Of a stretch of DNA of 64,000 nt, positions 1 through 11,600 are shown one piece after another. Below the pieces are notes generated by a model that saw only the letters and a list, made by a program, of their open reading frames with translations, did no database searches and was not told the DNA's origin. Numbering within the stretch: the first letter of the stretch is position 1; each line of letters begins with the position of its first letter. Origin of the DNA: Astrocystis sublimbata (Eukaryota; Ascomycota; Sordariomycetes; Xylariales; Xylariaceae); assembly GCA_022453515.1 (NCBI GenBank), contig JAJNNY010000010.1, positions 620,001 through 684,000 on the forward strand, written 5' to 3'. The translations under genes were made by a program, and so were the position numbers.

Positions 1-1577
1 GACGAGGAGGTGTTGCGGGGGTCTTTGGCGTAGATGTCGTTGGGCCATTTCAATTTTACGGGAAGCACTTCGTAGCCGGTATCGTACGTCTTGATGGCTT
101 GCACGATCGCGACCGCGGCCAGGTACTGGATGAATACGATGGGCCGACTGGCTGCTAGGTGGGCGGGGTGGTTGATCACGGTGGACATGATCAGGGATCC
201 TGCGGGTGAGACCCAGACGTTGGTGCCGCGACCTCTTCCTGCTACTTGGGTCGTGGCGGTGACGGTGAAGCCAGAGGGGAGTTTGGATAAGAGCTTGAAG
301 TTCTTTTCGAGGATTGTGTTGGTACTTGTGAGGACCTCGCCGTACATGAGATAGTTCCCCCACTCGTCGGCTTCTGTGTCCGTCTGACGATAGTCTTTGA
401 GACTCGAGAAGAAGGCGGCGTGGTTGAAGTAAGGTGTCGCTTTAGCCTCTGGCCATGCGCGCTCGTGAGTGACGATGCGTTTGACAATGGTTGTGTAATT
501 AATCAGAGCTTCGTCGGTAGCACTAGATGGAGTGGTAAGCTCCTCTCCTGTGATCTCTTTCTGCGGAAGTGAGTCTTTCAGGGGGTGCATGTCCCATCTC
601 GTCTCGGGCTTCTCCAAGTGGAATGTGTCATGCTCTGCTCTTATGTACTCTTCCCCGTCCTCCTTGCTGATGATTTCTTCCCATGATAACAACAAGTCAT
701 CGATGTTGCTGCTGTTGATGGAAGTTAAATGGAGACTAGACAGGGAAGGCACACCTGATGACTCCTGGCTCACTTCAAGCCCAAGTTTTGTAAGGCAAGC
801 CTTGAGGAAGCTCACCCGATCAGCATCGCCTTGTCGAAGTTTGGCAATCAGCGCATCGTACCCGTCGACATCATGGTGAGGACTGAGGTTCACGGCGGCG
901 AATTCGGGGTGCGGCCCGGTCAGGATAGCAGCTCCTTGGCCAACTCTGCAATAGACGACTGCGGCGTTCTCATCGCCCCCTTCGACATCAAGTTTGTCGT
1001 CGTAAGTGGCCAGCACCTCGACATCATTGTTGGGGTCTTTGGCGTCTACAAACACTCCGCCGCCATTGTAGTACGACGTGACGACCTCAGGAACCACACC
1101 AGCCCCCTTGAAAGCGATCTTTTCGACGTTGATCCGCACCGCCCTGGCCCCCCTCTCGCTGTTGTACTGGAAGCCTTTGAACGCACCACCCCGACAAGTC
1201 CCAGGGAAGAAAGCGAGCTCTCTCGAACCGATCACTTCCATCGGTCTATTTCCCACCTCGAACTCGCACTTTTTAGATCCATAGTAGGCGCCGGCGCAGA
1301 AGCCGAGATACTTCCCGCCGCGGCGAACAAACTGCGAGATGATGGAGTTCCCCTCGCCATTGAGCACACGGCAGTAACCCAGGTCAGCACCACCGGGAAA
1401 TACTAGCAGTGCACAGGATGGAGCCCATGGTTCTTTGAGCAGCACTGTATCGGAGACTGGTATGACGGCATAATTTGGTCCCAGAAGACGTCGCAGGGAG
1501 TAGATGGCGTGCTTGACGGACTCGACTGTGGTGCCTGTGCCGTTATAAACGAGAACGTTTAATTTGCGGGAACTCAT
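1..1577 (-). CDS. BPL1: Biotin--protein ligase (3' end cut by the window)
   Basis: Attaches biotin through biotinyl-AMP to acetyl-CoA and pyruvate carboxylases. The frame is open without an intron for about 525 codons from the ATG at 1577 to the window edge. Residues 1 to about 300 form the glutamine-amidotransferase-like N-terminal domain of fungal BPLs. It has a FPGGADLGY segment and the nucleophile-elbow-like GFCAGAYYG near residue 100. The BPL/LplA/LipB catalytic domain begins near residue 400. It shows the biotin/ATP-binding GRGRGTNVW at about 445-455 and KWPNDIY at about 509-515, both diagnostic. The last roughly 150 residues (end of the catalytic domain and the C-terminal cap) lie outside the window. 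The gene is divergent from the COA4-like gene with about 350 bp between their starts. The identification is firm; the state of the missing end is unknown. Confidence 0.95.
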   Translation of the reverse strand, partial: MSSRKLNVLVYNGTGTTVESVKHAIYSLRRLLGPNYAVIPVSDTVLLKEPWAPSCALLVFPGGADLGYCRVLNGEGNSIISQFVRRGGKYLGFCAGAYYGSKKCEFEVGNRPMEVIGSRELAFFPGTCRGGAFKGFQYNSERGARAVRINVEKIAFKGAGVVPEVVTSYYNGGGVFVDAKDPNNDVEVLATYDDKLDVEGGDENAAVVYCRVGQGAAILTGPHPEFAAVNLSPHHDVDGYDALIAKLRQGDADRVSFLKACLTKLGLEVSQESSGVPSLSSLHLTSINSSNIDDLLLSWEEIISKEDGEEYIRAEHDTFHLEKPETRWDMHPLKDSLPQKEITGEELTTPSSATDEALINYTTIVKRIVTHERAWPEAKATPYFNHAAFFSSLKDYRQTDTEADEWGNYLMYGEVLTSTNTILEKNFKLLSKLPSGFTVTATTQVAGRGRGTNVWVSPAGSLIMSTVINHPAHLAASRPIVFIQYLAAVAIVQAIKTYDTGYEVLPVKLKWPNDIYAKDPRNTSS

Positions 1578-1929
1578 TGCTGATCTGGCCCTATCCTATT
1601 GAATTTGCATTCGAATTCAGATTGAAACGAATTACAGGTAGATACTCAGGATAGGTACCCTTTAAATGACGCTCATGCGCTGTATATGTGTAAGTAGCCG
1701 GAGTGCAGGTACAGGCAAGTCGCCGCCGATTGCCGGCCGGGCTTAAAAGCCGACGCTACGGGGGACTCGATCCTCACAGTTAAGCTGTAACCCACTAAAA
1801 CTTGTAACTCGTAACCGTCCTCAAGACACTCAAGACATCCGCTCTAGCAGCAAGCATCCCGAAAACGCCAATGCGCAGCCACCTTGAGACCGTGGCTCTA
1901 TTAAGAAATTTCCTATAAATACGTATATG
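1578..1929. promoter_or_regulatory. Short divergent intergenic region between BPL1 and the COA4-like gene
   Basis: About 350 bp separate the two start codons, so both promoters must lie here or overlap. I see no clear TATA box at a normal distance; TATAAATA at about 1914 is too close to the COA4 ATG. No small ORF or RNA gene is evident. Assigning promoter activity is inference from position. Confidence 0.4.
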
Positions 1930-2385
1930 ATGCCGAAGAAAGACGACACAGCCCAGCAGAATCCAACTGCCCCAGTGGACGACGATGAGCCCGACGAGTG
2001 GTACGAATTTAAGCTCCAGGGCTGTTGTTGAATTGGGAAGCTAATGTAACCCCCCAAAATGCATAGGGACAAGCGAATCTTCAGTACAGGTTGCGCTAGT
2101 AGGTAACGGTCTCTGCTCGTCAAGATAATAAACAATGACTGATTATTTGGTCCGGTAGATGAAAATGCCAATTTGACCGACTGCTACTGGCACAAGAAGG
2201 ACTGGCGCGCTTGCACCAAGGAGGTATGATGTGTTGCTGCAATTCTATGATCCTAATAGCTCTTAGCTCATGGCGCAAGTCTAGTACTAATTGCTCGCCC
2301 GCAGATGGAGATATTCCGTGCTTGTTGGAAGAAGAACAACAATGATGAGAGGACGTCCACGCAGGACAATACTGATAAGAAATGA
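1930..2385 (+). CDS. COA4: Twin CX9C mitochondrial protein, COA4/CMC3 type
   Basis: Small intermembrane-space CHCH protein of the family that helps assemble cytochrome c oxidase. Exons are 1930-2000, 2067-2098, 2159-2223 and 2305-2385, giving 82 residues. Introns are 66, 60 and 81 bp with GT-AG ends. Only this splicing joins the frames. The product has an acidic N terminus with DEPDEWDKRIF, then two CX9C motifs (CANENANLTDC and CTKEMEIFRAC) joined by a YWHKKDWRA loop, which is the COA4/Cmc3 pattern. Import and oxidation would be expected through Mia40/Erv1, as is usual for the family. An ATG three bases upstream (1927) is in frame, so the protein may start Met-Met. The gene lies head to tail with MGM101. 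Other twin-CX9C families (Cox19, Cmc4) are less likely because of the DEWDKRIFSTGC segment. Confidence 0.88.
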
Positions 2386-2876
2386 TACCTGATCTCAACC
2401 TACACCAAGAACAACAAGATCACAATCTTCATCTCTGCTCGTTCCTATGTATTTATAATCTGTATTAGAGTGTATAACAGACTAAACACATTAAATATCA
2501 GACCCAATTGAGTCCGTTAGTACTAATAGCTGGTTGCCTTTTCAAGAGCAATTACTCATTCCGAAGTCGCCATCAGTCAATAGGATATGATATGACTTGG
2601 TGATTTAATCACTTTTATGGGAGGACGAACTCGAGCTACAGGGCCAAGTGTTGGAGGGGCAAAACTGCATGGACGAGATCCACCCAATTAACTGCCCGCT
2701 AGCGGACTCAGATTAGCGCCTCCATTAGCCGCCGTCCATGACCTGGAGCAGAGGGCCATCCAAAGCTAAGGCGACCAATGTTCGCCCTCCAAAAGATTCT
2801 TATCGTGAAGCTCCCAACCTGATATCACCACCACTACCACCACCACCAACACCTTCCACCCCTCCCTACCGCAACA
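2386..2876. other. Intergenic region between the COA4-like gene and MGM101
   Basis: 491 bp. The first half would hold the COA4 3' end and is AT-rich. The last 60 bp before the MGM101 ATG are a CCA/ACC-rich, G-poor tract (about 2826-2875) typical of a fungal 5' leader, ending in CAACAATGG around the start. No other gene is seen. Confidence 0.5.
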
Positions 2877-3887
2877 ATGGCCTCACGCACCATGTCTCCG
2901 TTCCAATCAGCCGGCCGACGCATATGTCTCGCCTCTCTCAGCCCAAAGATCCCAAACCAATGCGCAGCGCGGAGACTAGTAGCCACATCGACAGCCAGGC
3001 CCTACCAGAACTCGTCCACCCCCAGAACACCCACCTCGACGCCCGCACCCAAGACCTCGCCACCACCGATCCCTCCACGCTCGCCAGCGCGGCCCGCTGC
3101 TGCGTCCGCTCCTACGGCCGCGGCCAGGAAACCCATACCCGCCGTCTCGGGGGAGCCGCTGCCCGACGCACCACAACCCCAGAGCAACAGCAGCGACGAC
3201 GGCACCGGGTCGCCGATCAACTGGACCAACTCGTTCCACGGCCTGGGCACGTCGGCCTTCGCGCACGAGACGGCCACCATCCTGCAGGCGCGCCTGAACC
3301 CGGACGACATCGAGGTCAAGCCCGACGGCATCATCTACCTGCCCGAGATCAAGTACCGCCGCATCCTGAACGCCGCCTTCGGCCCGGGCGGCTGGGGGCT
3401 CGCGCCGCGCGGCGATCTCATCGTCAAGGACCGCCTGGTTACGCGGGAGTATGCGCTGATAGTGCACGGGCGGTGAGTTTTGTTGGAGTTCTCCTACATT
3501 TTTACCGATCTATGCACAGAAAAGAGACACCCGACAGAGGCCTCGCTTTGCATGCATGCACTATTTAGTATATACTGCTTTAGAAATTTCAAAACACTGA
3601 CAAAGACATCCCCCAAACACAGATTCGTAGGCCAGGCCCGCGGCGAGCAGCAGTACTTCAGCGAGGACGGCGTCTCGACCGCCGCCGAGGGGTGCAAGTC
3701 GAACGCGCTGATGCGGTGCTGCAAGGACCTCGGCATCGCCTCGGAGCTGTGGGACCCGCGCTTCATCCGCACCTTCATGAAGGCCCATGCCGTCCAGCAG
3801 TGGGTCGAGCACGTCACCACCAAGAAGAAGAAGCAGATCTGGCTGCGCAAGGACGACGAGGTGCGCTATCCCTTCAAGAAGTCATAG
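2877..3887 (+). CDS. MGM101: Mitochondrial genome maintenance protein Mgm101
   Basis: Rad52-related single-strand annealing protein of mitochondrial nucleoids, needed for mtDNA repair and maintenance. Exons are 2877-3472 and 3623-3887 with a 150-bp GT-AG intron, giving 286 residues. The first 45 or so residues are rich in Arg, Ser and Ala with few acids, as in a mitochondrial targeting sequence. A Pro/Ala/Thr-rich disordered stretch follows to about residue 110. The conserved core starts at [11 protein letters not shown] and runs through [34 protein letters not shown] and [20 protein letters not shown] to the basic [12 protein letters not shown] tail. The intron falls inside the core, in the codon before FVGQARGEQ, and the frame is kept only if it is removed. 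The start has a good context. The gene converges on the TB2/DP1 gene. Confidence 0.95.
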
Positions 3888-4400
3888 ACCCCTCGTCTTC
3901 TTTCTTCTTCCATCTCGCGTCGAGAACATCATAGATGAGAGATCGGGCTACATATAGATGGTCTGGTGAAGGTTGAGGCGAGAGGAAGATGGTGTACGAT
4001 ATCCGTTTATGTGCCAACACGCAAAAGACGTTGGGGTTACATAGATACCTAACCCAAGGTGGCAGGGAAGAAACCGCCGATGAATTCGCACAGAGACACA
4101 TCTGGAGCTGTCATGTCACAGGTCCCGGCGTATTGGTGTCCGTCATAGAAGAGGCATGCCATTGATAGAATAATCAATAAGTCGCCCTGCCGAGGCGCGA
4201 CTCCCAGCTCTCAAAATAATTAGGCGCTTACAATGAGAATGGTGATAAGCGTAATGCGCTGTTTGTTCTGCCCCTCGCAGGGCTTCGTCTAACTACCAAA
4301 AGCGATAGTCCTCAATGAACGCCGCCTAATGAACCCATATTACAGCAGAAACCCCCAAACTCCCTAATCATGCCTAGATGCACCAAGTTGTGTGCTATCA
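3888..4400. other. Convergent 3' intergenic region (MGM101 / TB2-DP1 gene)
   Basis: 513 bp between the two stop codons. It must carry both 3' UTRs and polyadenylation sites. No coding or RNA gene recognised. Confidence 0.5.
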
Positions 4401-5614
4401 TCATTCCTGTCGATACCCTGTGCTCTGGCCCTGGCTCTGGCCCGGACTGCTAGCGCCGGCCCAACCAAACAGATTCCACCCCGCGCGCGCATTGCCCCCC
4501 TCTTCCTCTCTCTGGTTCCTGCGCCTGAGGCTTCCATCATCATCCTCCTCAGCTTCGCTGGGCGTGTCGATCTTCTCGAAATCGACCTCGCTCCGGCTCT
4601 TGCTGAGCCCGCTGCCAGCGCTGTACCCGCTCGACGGGCGGTCTCCCTGGCCGTCCAGGCTCATGCTGCCCAGCCTGCGCGACTGCTCCTCCTTCTGCTG
4701 CAGCTCGGCGGCCTCGCGATCTAGCGCACCGAGCATGAAGGCGAGCTTCTCGCGCTGCGCCGCGATGAAGGTCATTTTCTCCTGTGCGCCGCCGATGTTC
4801 CCCGGGATCACGGTCCTGGCCGAGGCCGCGTCGCCCCCAGCCTTGGTGGGTGTCGATAGGCCTGCAGCCGCGCTGACGGCGCCGGCGAGGAGGTTGTAGA
4901 AGTCGTGGCCCGTAGAAGCACCAGCACCAGCCCCAGCCCCGGCTCCGGATCCAGCAGTACCACCGCCTGCGGCCCAGCGGGCAGCCGGCACGCTGAACCT
5001 AGCAAGCAGCGCTTGCGTGTAGCCCTGAGGCGCAGCCGAGGCGGCGGCGGGGCTGCTCGTGTCCTCGTGTCGCTCGGACGGGGGCAGGTTGAAGAGGCGG
5101 GTGCGGACGAGCTCAATGGCTTCCTTCAGGTACTTGAGGCCGGCGGCGCGGAGCCTATCGTGGGCGCTGGCGATGAAGTCCTCGATGGCAAGCTCGTTGT
5201 CCTCGAGGTAGGGGTGGAGGTAGGTCTCGTACAGGACGCGCGCGCCCTGGGTGGAGGGCAGGACGAGCCAGAGCAGGAAGCCGAGGCGGATCCACGAGTA
5301 GAAGGGGATCCAGACGAGGATGAACTCGGTCCAGGACTCGGCGAGGAGCGCGCACGAGAGCACGGACCAGTACATGAGCCATGGCGTCAGCTGCGCCGGG
5401 TCCGACGTCTTGAGCGCCTTGTACGAGGCGAAGAGGGGGAAGAGGAAGGAGGCTATGGAGCTGTGGAGGAGCGAGGAACGAGATGGTCAGTAATCGGGTA
5501 CAGTCTCGGCGTATTGTGGGCTGTGTGCTGCGATCTGCGATCTGTGGTCTGTTTGGCATGACTCGAGGCAGAGAGGTAGGCTTACGCAAAGAAATGTGCT
5601 ATGATGTTGAACAT
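4401..5614 (-). CDS. TB2/DP1/HVA22 (Yop1/REEP-like) ER membrane protein with a long C-terminal tail
   Basis: Hairpin membrane protein of the family that shapes tubular ER. Exon 1 is 5586-5614 (29 nt) and exon 2 is 4401-5460, with a 125-bp GT-AG intron; 362 residues. The TB2/DP1 domain fills the first 105 or so residues: hydrophobic segments at about 10-25, 37-50 and 55-77, then LVLPSTQGARVLYETYLHPYLEDNE, the family signature, here given only as landmarks (residues about 78-101). Yop1 proper is about 170-180 residues; this protein has some 250 more. The tail has a Gly/Ala run (about 165-180), a helical segment near EKMTFIAAQREKLAFMLGAL, and an acidic-then-basic Ser-rich end. It is therefore more likely the longer fungal paralogue than YOP1, so I give no symbol. 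Confidence 0.88.
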
Positions 5615-8600
5615 GGTGGCGGATGTTCTCGATTTCGATGAGGTGCTAGGTGTTGGTGCTGTACAGAAGACGAGTTTTTGCGAATCGGCTCTTGGGGTGA
5701 CGGCCTATTGTTCTTGAAGCTTCGAGAATGGCCACAGCTTCCCGATTTCATGGGATGTGCAATGTGAGATGTTGTAGATTCGCAACCGAAGCGGTCAAGA
5801 AGCATAGATATGGTGCGCCACGAGCAAGAGCTAAAGTTAGTAAGTACAAAGTAGCTGCTCGACCAAAGCCAAGACGACCTCGGGTAGCCCTTGTACTTCT
5901 GTTTCTTTGGTCCCAAAGAATAGAAGTTGTGGAAAGAAATGGCCAGTGTAGGTAGAGGTTGTTGTGGCAGTACTGTAGATAAAGTAGGTAGGTAGTAGGA
6001 GGCCAGGGAAAGTAGGACGAGTGCGGGTTGCGGGTTGCGAGTGTGTGGGATCCGAGATGTCTCGTTCATATGTCCCGTTCATATGTCTCACGCGAATGAT
6101 GAAAGCAGAAAGTATCGATGTTGAAGGTATGACGAAGCCTCGAAGCCCACTAACTGCCTGCAGCAGCACGGTACCTAGTGCATGGATGGCGACCTAACCT
6201 CCCGATCGGTCTCCACTTGTGGTAAGGATCAAGTCTGGGCAAGAAAGTGGTGAGCGGATGATGGCGGATCGATAGCGGGTGACTCTAGGCCTTGTCTGGG
6301 TTGATCCCACCAGGCTCGGGCTAGCTGGCGCGGCCCAATCCAGCAGGCAGCTTGCATCAGCTGCGCTGGTCAATTGACAGCTTCCAGCAGGCCTGAGACA
6401 GGCGCAGCCCTTGAGGCTGGCCGAGCTGGCTGTGCCCGCTGACCCAACGCGGGCATAGCGGGGTCTGGTGCGGGGTCCTGGTGGGGCTCTTGGCGGCTAC
6501 ATGCTAAAGCGCGGGGTCACGGGTGAGCTATCTATCGTATGCCGTCTCGGGCTGCCAGACTAAAATTAATTAAGACCAACCCCAACCTGTAAATAGCACC
6601 AACATGCCTAAGATATTTTTTCAAGTTTATTGTTGTACTAGTATTTCCCTTCACGCTTTTTTCTTCCTCTTTTTCAGGAAATTGTTGACCTGGACAGATA
6701 ACAAGGCAGCCCCTCAAAAGGCACCTTAAAAACAGATAATTAGCTACTGCTATGGTTACCTCTCACAGTGATGAACTTCATGGAATCTCGCCCAACTGAT
6801 TGCACTGTTTCAATAGTATCCGGAACGACAGCATAGCATCATACTTCATACCCAATGATCGGATTTGCAGTCCTAGCAGCCAAGACATATCTAGGTTTTT
6901 GCTATTTGGGCTTCACTACCGAGTCCCTTCCTTATGATTATTACTAGAACGGACTTGCCAAACCGGTAGAACGGAGGCTCATAGATTGCTGATATTCTAC
7001 CGCGTATATTCTGCTTCAAAAACTGTATGTGATCTTTATATCTAGACCAATAGCTCCAATATATCACATTCGAAGTAGGTAATCCAATTAGGTGGGTGGT
7101 CTTTAGGGCCCCTGTTTATCTGAGCTTTCACGTGCCATAGCAAAGAATTCCAATTTTGTAACAACAACCTACCTAACCTACTATCGAAACCATCACTTAC
7201 TTCTTCGGGCCAGGCGCAAAGGGTAACCAAGTAGGTATTAGTTATCATGACATTCACCATTACCCGTTGCGTCGCAGTCACAGGTTTGATCATGATCGAT
7301 AGATAATATGCAGGTCACCGAAACATTCATAATGGACTCTGTAAAGGTAAACGGATCTCATGTATCCCATTATCGTTGTGTCACCCGCACACTAATAACA
7401 TCGCAGGTAAAACATGCTGCAATGAATGTTACAACTTAAGAGCTAAATCTTAGTGTGTGTATTGATCTGCCGCGCACGCTAGCATCTAAGCTCAAACAAG
7501 CTACGTGAGACGTATCCCCCTGATGTGTCAAATTCAAACGTTGTAAGATAACACAACGTTGAATTGCGCAACCAGAAGTCAGAAGAATTGATAAGATAAC
7601 CTCGCTCCAGCTTTCTGTACTCCATAGCTGTCTAGGCCCTAGAGTCAACAAGGAGCTCAATATCAATACTGGTTAGCAACTAATTAAAAAGCAGACCGAT
7701 CGAGAGAGTGTGTTAGGTTTCGTCAGTTGTCAGACTTAAATGACTCATAGTAAGAAAAGTATTCCTCGTGCCATACATAAGAACAGGTTAAGGATATGAA
7801 GTAGAAGCTTCTAGGGAGGGAACACTCAGGGTTGACCTCACAGACTTTTGTACAAAAAGAGCGATTTACCCACCGCCTATATGTGCCAGGAAAGTCAAAG
7901 TCCGACTTAGTCTCCTGCACATGTTTAACAAATCAAGGCATCAAACATGGTGCGTACCATGGAGTTGCTATATTTATAAAGTTAATGAACAGGATTCTGA
8001 TTGCTAGGCTGGAGATATATGTATGAGAGACGAGCGCTGGAAGACGCTCGAAGCATGCGACTACCTACCTTGGTGAATCAGAGGATCCAAATTACCATTT
8101 GCGAGCCTAACAATTTGTGACGTTTTGAGTAAGCATGTAACGGTCATGCACGCATATGATGAGCAGCAGGTGCTGTTATATCTCTATCCTTGGCCATACT
8201 AAAATCATGTAAAGCTTTATCTAGCCATTGCTAAGATTGCACCTACCTTCAAATACTAGACGTCAATTCGCATCGTCAATTTGTCACCCTTTGGGCCTAA
8301 ATTCCACGTAAAGAAAACGGTGGAATGCAGCAAGATGCTAGAACTGCCACGGTCAACTTGCCCCCATTGGTAGAGTATTACTTCATTTTCAGCAGTATCA
8401 CGACCACTAGTAACGATAATTGTCACTGAAAGAAGCAGTTTACAGGCCAACTAGTCATGGCTTATGTGTAATTGATATATATCTGCCCCGTCCCGGTCTG
8501 TTGTATTACAGTGTAGGCAAGTGTTTGGCTTATATTCTTATTCTTCTAAACAATCATAGTGATACACAGAGTATTTGTTCATATATGACCAAGCTTCTCT

Positions 8601-11600
8601 CACATGTCTCATCGACTCTACAGAAGGGCGAGCCATGAGGGTCAGGCTACTCATGGCCTCTATCCCGTGATTCGACATGCCTAAGACCTACCGTGTCAAG
8701 TGAGTAGCGCATTTACCGCCGTGTCCCTTTCTCAATAATATTGGAATCCGTGTAGATGTTCGTGGGTGTCGCAGGTACCCCGTAAATTTCACGTATTTTA
8801 AAACCGGTCGAGATGATTAGGAGTAGGTGAACTACTATTTGTATCCCATTTGGAATAAATACGTTAGCGACGGTACAATATGGCTGCGATTTAGATACGG
8901 TACGGTTGGCTATAATCTCGAAAGTTGCAACAGGCGGCAACGTCATATTACTCGATCTGGTATTACTGTCCATCTAATTGATAAATTTGTCTTGTCATTT
9001 CACCAAGCCACATGTTGTCTCCTAATCTTAACAATCAGCCATTTTGGTTCAACCGATCAGGTCCATCGCTCACTCGACATAAAAAAATCCATCATAGATG
9101 GCTGAGAACCCGTTGCCAGAGCATCAACAGGGATTCCTGAACTTTCTTTTCCTTGTAGAGTCACTGATTTTCGAGTCAGTGGGTACAAGTGGTTTCAGTA
9201 AGCTTTTCCTGTTTACAGGCACTAAAGCTCGCTATCTAATGTTTTGGCCATTCATCAGTTTCCTGAAGGCCGAACTATCGAGCTTCGTGCGGTGATACAA
9301 GCCTGCAGCATCTGAACAATTAAGAGAACAGATTCGAATGGCACAGGACCGATCAACCATGGCAAACTGCACTCTAAGCCTTTGCCGGTTTCCGCGGCCA
9401 CTCAATCGTATGTTTCTATTGCTAGTAATGTAACAGAGACGCATTGGATCGGCGCATGTAGGCCTGTCCGCTGCAGTATCATCGATTGACGCTGCATAGG
9501 TAGTATCTCGGCACTTCCCCAAGCGCCCATCTTGCCTTCAGCTCACAGCAGTAATCTGCGGGCCTCGACAAGCTGGTCTACGAAACTGGCTTGAATGTAC
9601 TTCTGCGAAGAGGGGAAGATGCACACGCGCGTATTGTTACGCGGCATGTATTCGGGCCGTATTGCCGCTCTATGCGGTAACAGTCCCACCATGGATTTGC
9701 GGTATTTAGCGACGTCAAAATGTTTTGCTCACTCCTGGAAAAGTAACAAACTGAGAAGTTGTATAGAGCGAAGACAGGATGACAAAGGGTAATTGTCTAA
9801 ATTTACTATAACTCCATTCGAAAGGCTCAGTAGATTCTGCTCACAAAACTACTCGCGGACGAGTTTGTACAAGGCGTCGCCATTGAGCATCGATACATGA
9901 ATTCTGGGAACATTCACAGAAACATATAGTTTGCTCAAGTACACGACTTAATGAACTGACCTAAGTCTACCTACCTTGGTATTCAATGATGCAATTCATG
10001 TATACTGAATTGTACCCGCCATCTCGAGTTACCGTAATTCGGAACACAATAGGCATTGTCAAAACTCTGAGCTTTCCACTTAAATTTATTATGCAGCAAA
10101 TGGTCAATACCGCAAAGTCGACGATTCTATTAATGTCAGACGACATTTACGTAAATAAGATTCTATCGGCAAGACTGGTGTACGTTCTTCGTGTTGGATG
10201 CGCTTCCAAGTTCCTATAATTTCTTCTAATCTCAAATGTAACGTTGAACAGGACTTGGAGAGCTTCGAGACAACTAGTGTTGTAAGTACTACCTCTTCAC
10301 ATTAATCATACGCAACGTTGAATACGAGTTGAGAAACTGAACAACTAAGCATATAGTTCATAGGAGTATGCGTAACAAGCATCCGTTTATGCTCGTAACC
10401 AGCTACGGCAAAATTGGTAGATTCCACCATGCAGGCGCCTTAGGCTTCAGCTCTCTTTGTTTCTTCAATGCCCGATCAAGTCTCCGAAAACAACGATAGC
10501 AAAGCATTGATTTTCTGAAACATGATATACGCGTTTCTTATCCAATTTTCTTGAGTATCTCATGCATTTGACGCTTTTCTAGTGTCTTGAAACATTGTGA
10601 CCCTGCCTACCTACTACTGCACCCAGGTTTAGTGACTTCCAGCTTCTCTTACAACATGATTACCACATAGAGGGTTCTACAGTGAACTTTGAACACCTGT
10701 TCGCTCTTTTGAATTGTTTGGTGAGTGTTAAAGAAATTACACCTCGTTGCTTTGAGTAGTACAAAGTTATGCGCTCAAGAGAGGACTGTTATTACAAAAT
10801 TCGGCCCTATAGCAACGTGGTTGTCAAGGGGAACACACCCAATCTCCCCTGTGAGAGGACTTATGTTTCAAAACAGTGCATTGACATATCCTGGTATCAT
10901 GCTTCTGAGTTCAGACGGATTATTAGCGCATAATGTTGGGGACATGCGCAAGTGTCTACGGTAGCTGGGACGAGATCTCGGTTCAAATCTTAGATTAGAA
11001 CTTTTGACGAGCAATTATGACAAGGCGGCTACAACCTGCCTATATGATATGAGATCTATACTATATCGTGGTGATATCTCGATACTTGGTCAATGGAGTT
11101 TGCATGGTTCCTCCCTGCGTTCTGCCTTACGCATTGTGTGAAACATGTGGTTGTCGATCCCTTGTATGTACTGATGATGTGATCAGTTGCAGGGCTGCGG
11201 AGCTTCGTTCTCCCTATATAAGCAATGGATGGATATATAGAGGCTTGTATCTCAATGCTATCTTAGTATTCTAGCTATCTTTACCTGGACAGGGTCCGGG
11301 TTTCGAGAGGTAAACATGGGAACTATCTTGTTCGGTATCAGTAACATCTTTTGATTATGGGTAATTATTTACAGCAACAGCAATCTTCGAGAAGCTGAGC
11401 TACGATTGATGTGGGGAATGTTCTGTGTTGCATTATCATTTATGCATTAGGATATGCCACGATTGATATCACGATTTCAGCTTCGGTATTTACCCTCACT
11501 CCATAAGGAACAAAAATGCCATCTACATCAAATGCTGCTTTTTGAGTATACATAGCGACAGAGAGACCCCGTATTGCGGCAAAATTATCCAATAGTCACG

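Noticed and set aside
2976..3467. 163-codon minus-strand open frame opposite MGM101 exon 1
   Set aside because: It is an antisense shadow of GC-rich coding sequence; the plus-strand frame encodes the conserved Mgm101 core.
10979..10991. GGTTCAAATCT resembling a tRNA B box
   Set aside because: No cloverleaf could be folded from the preceding 70 bases.
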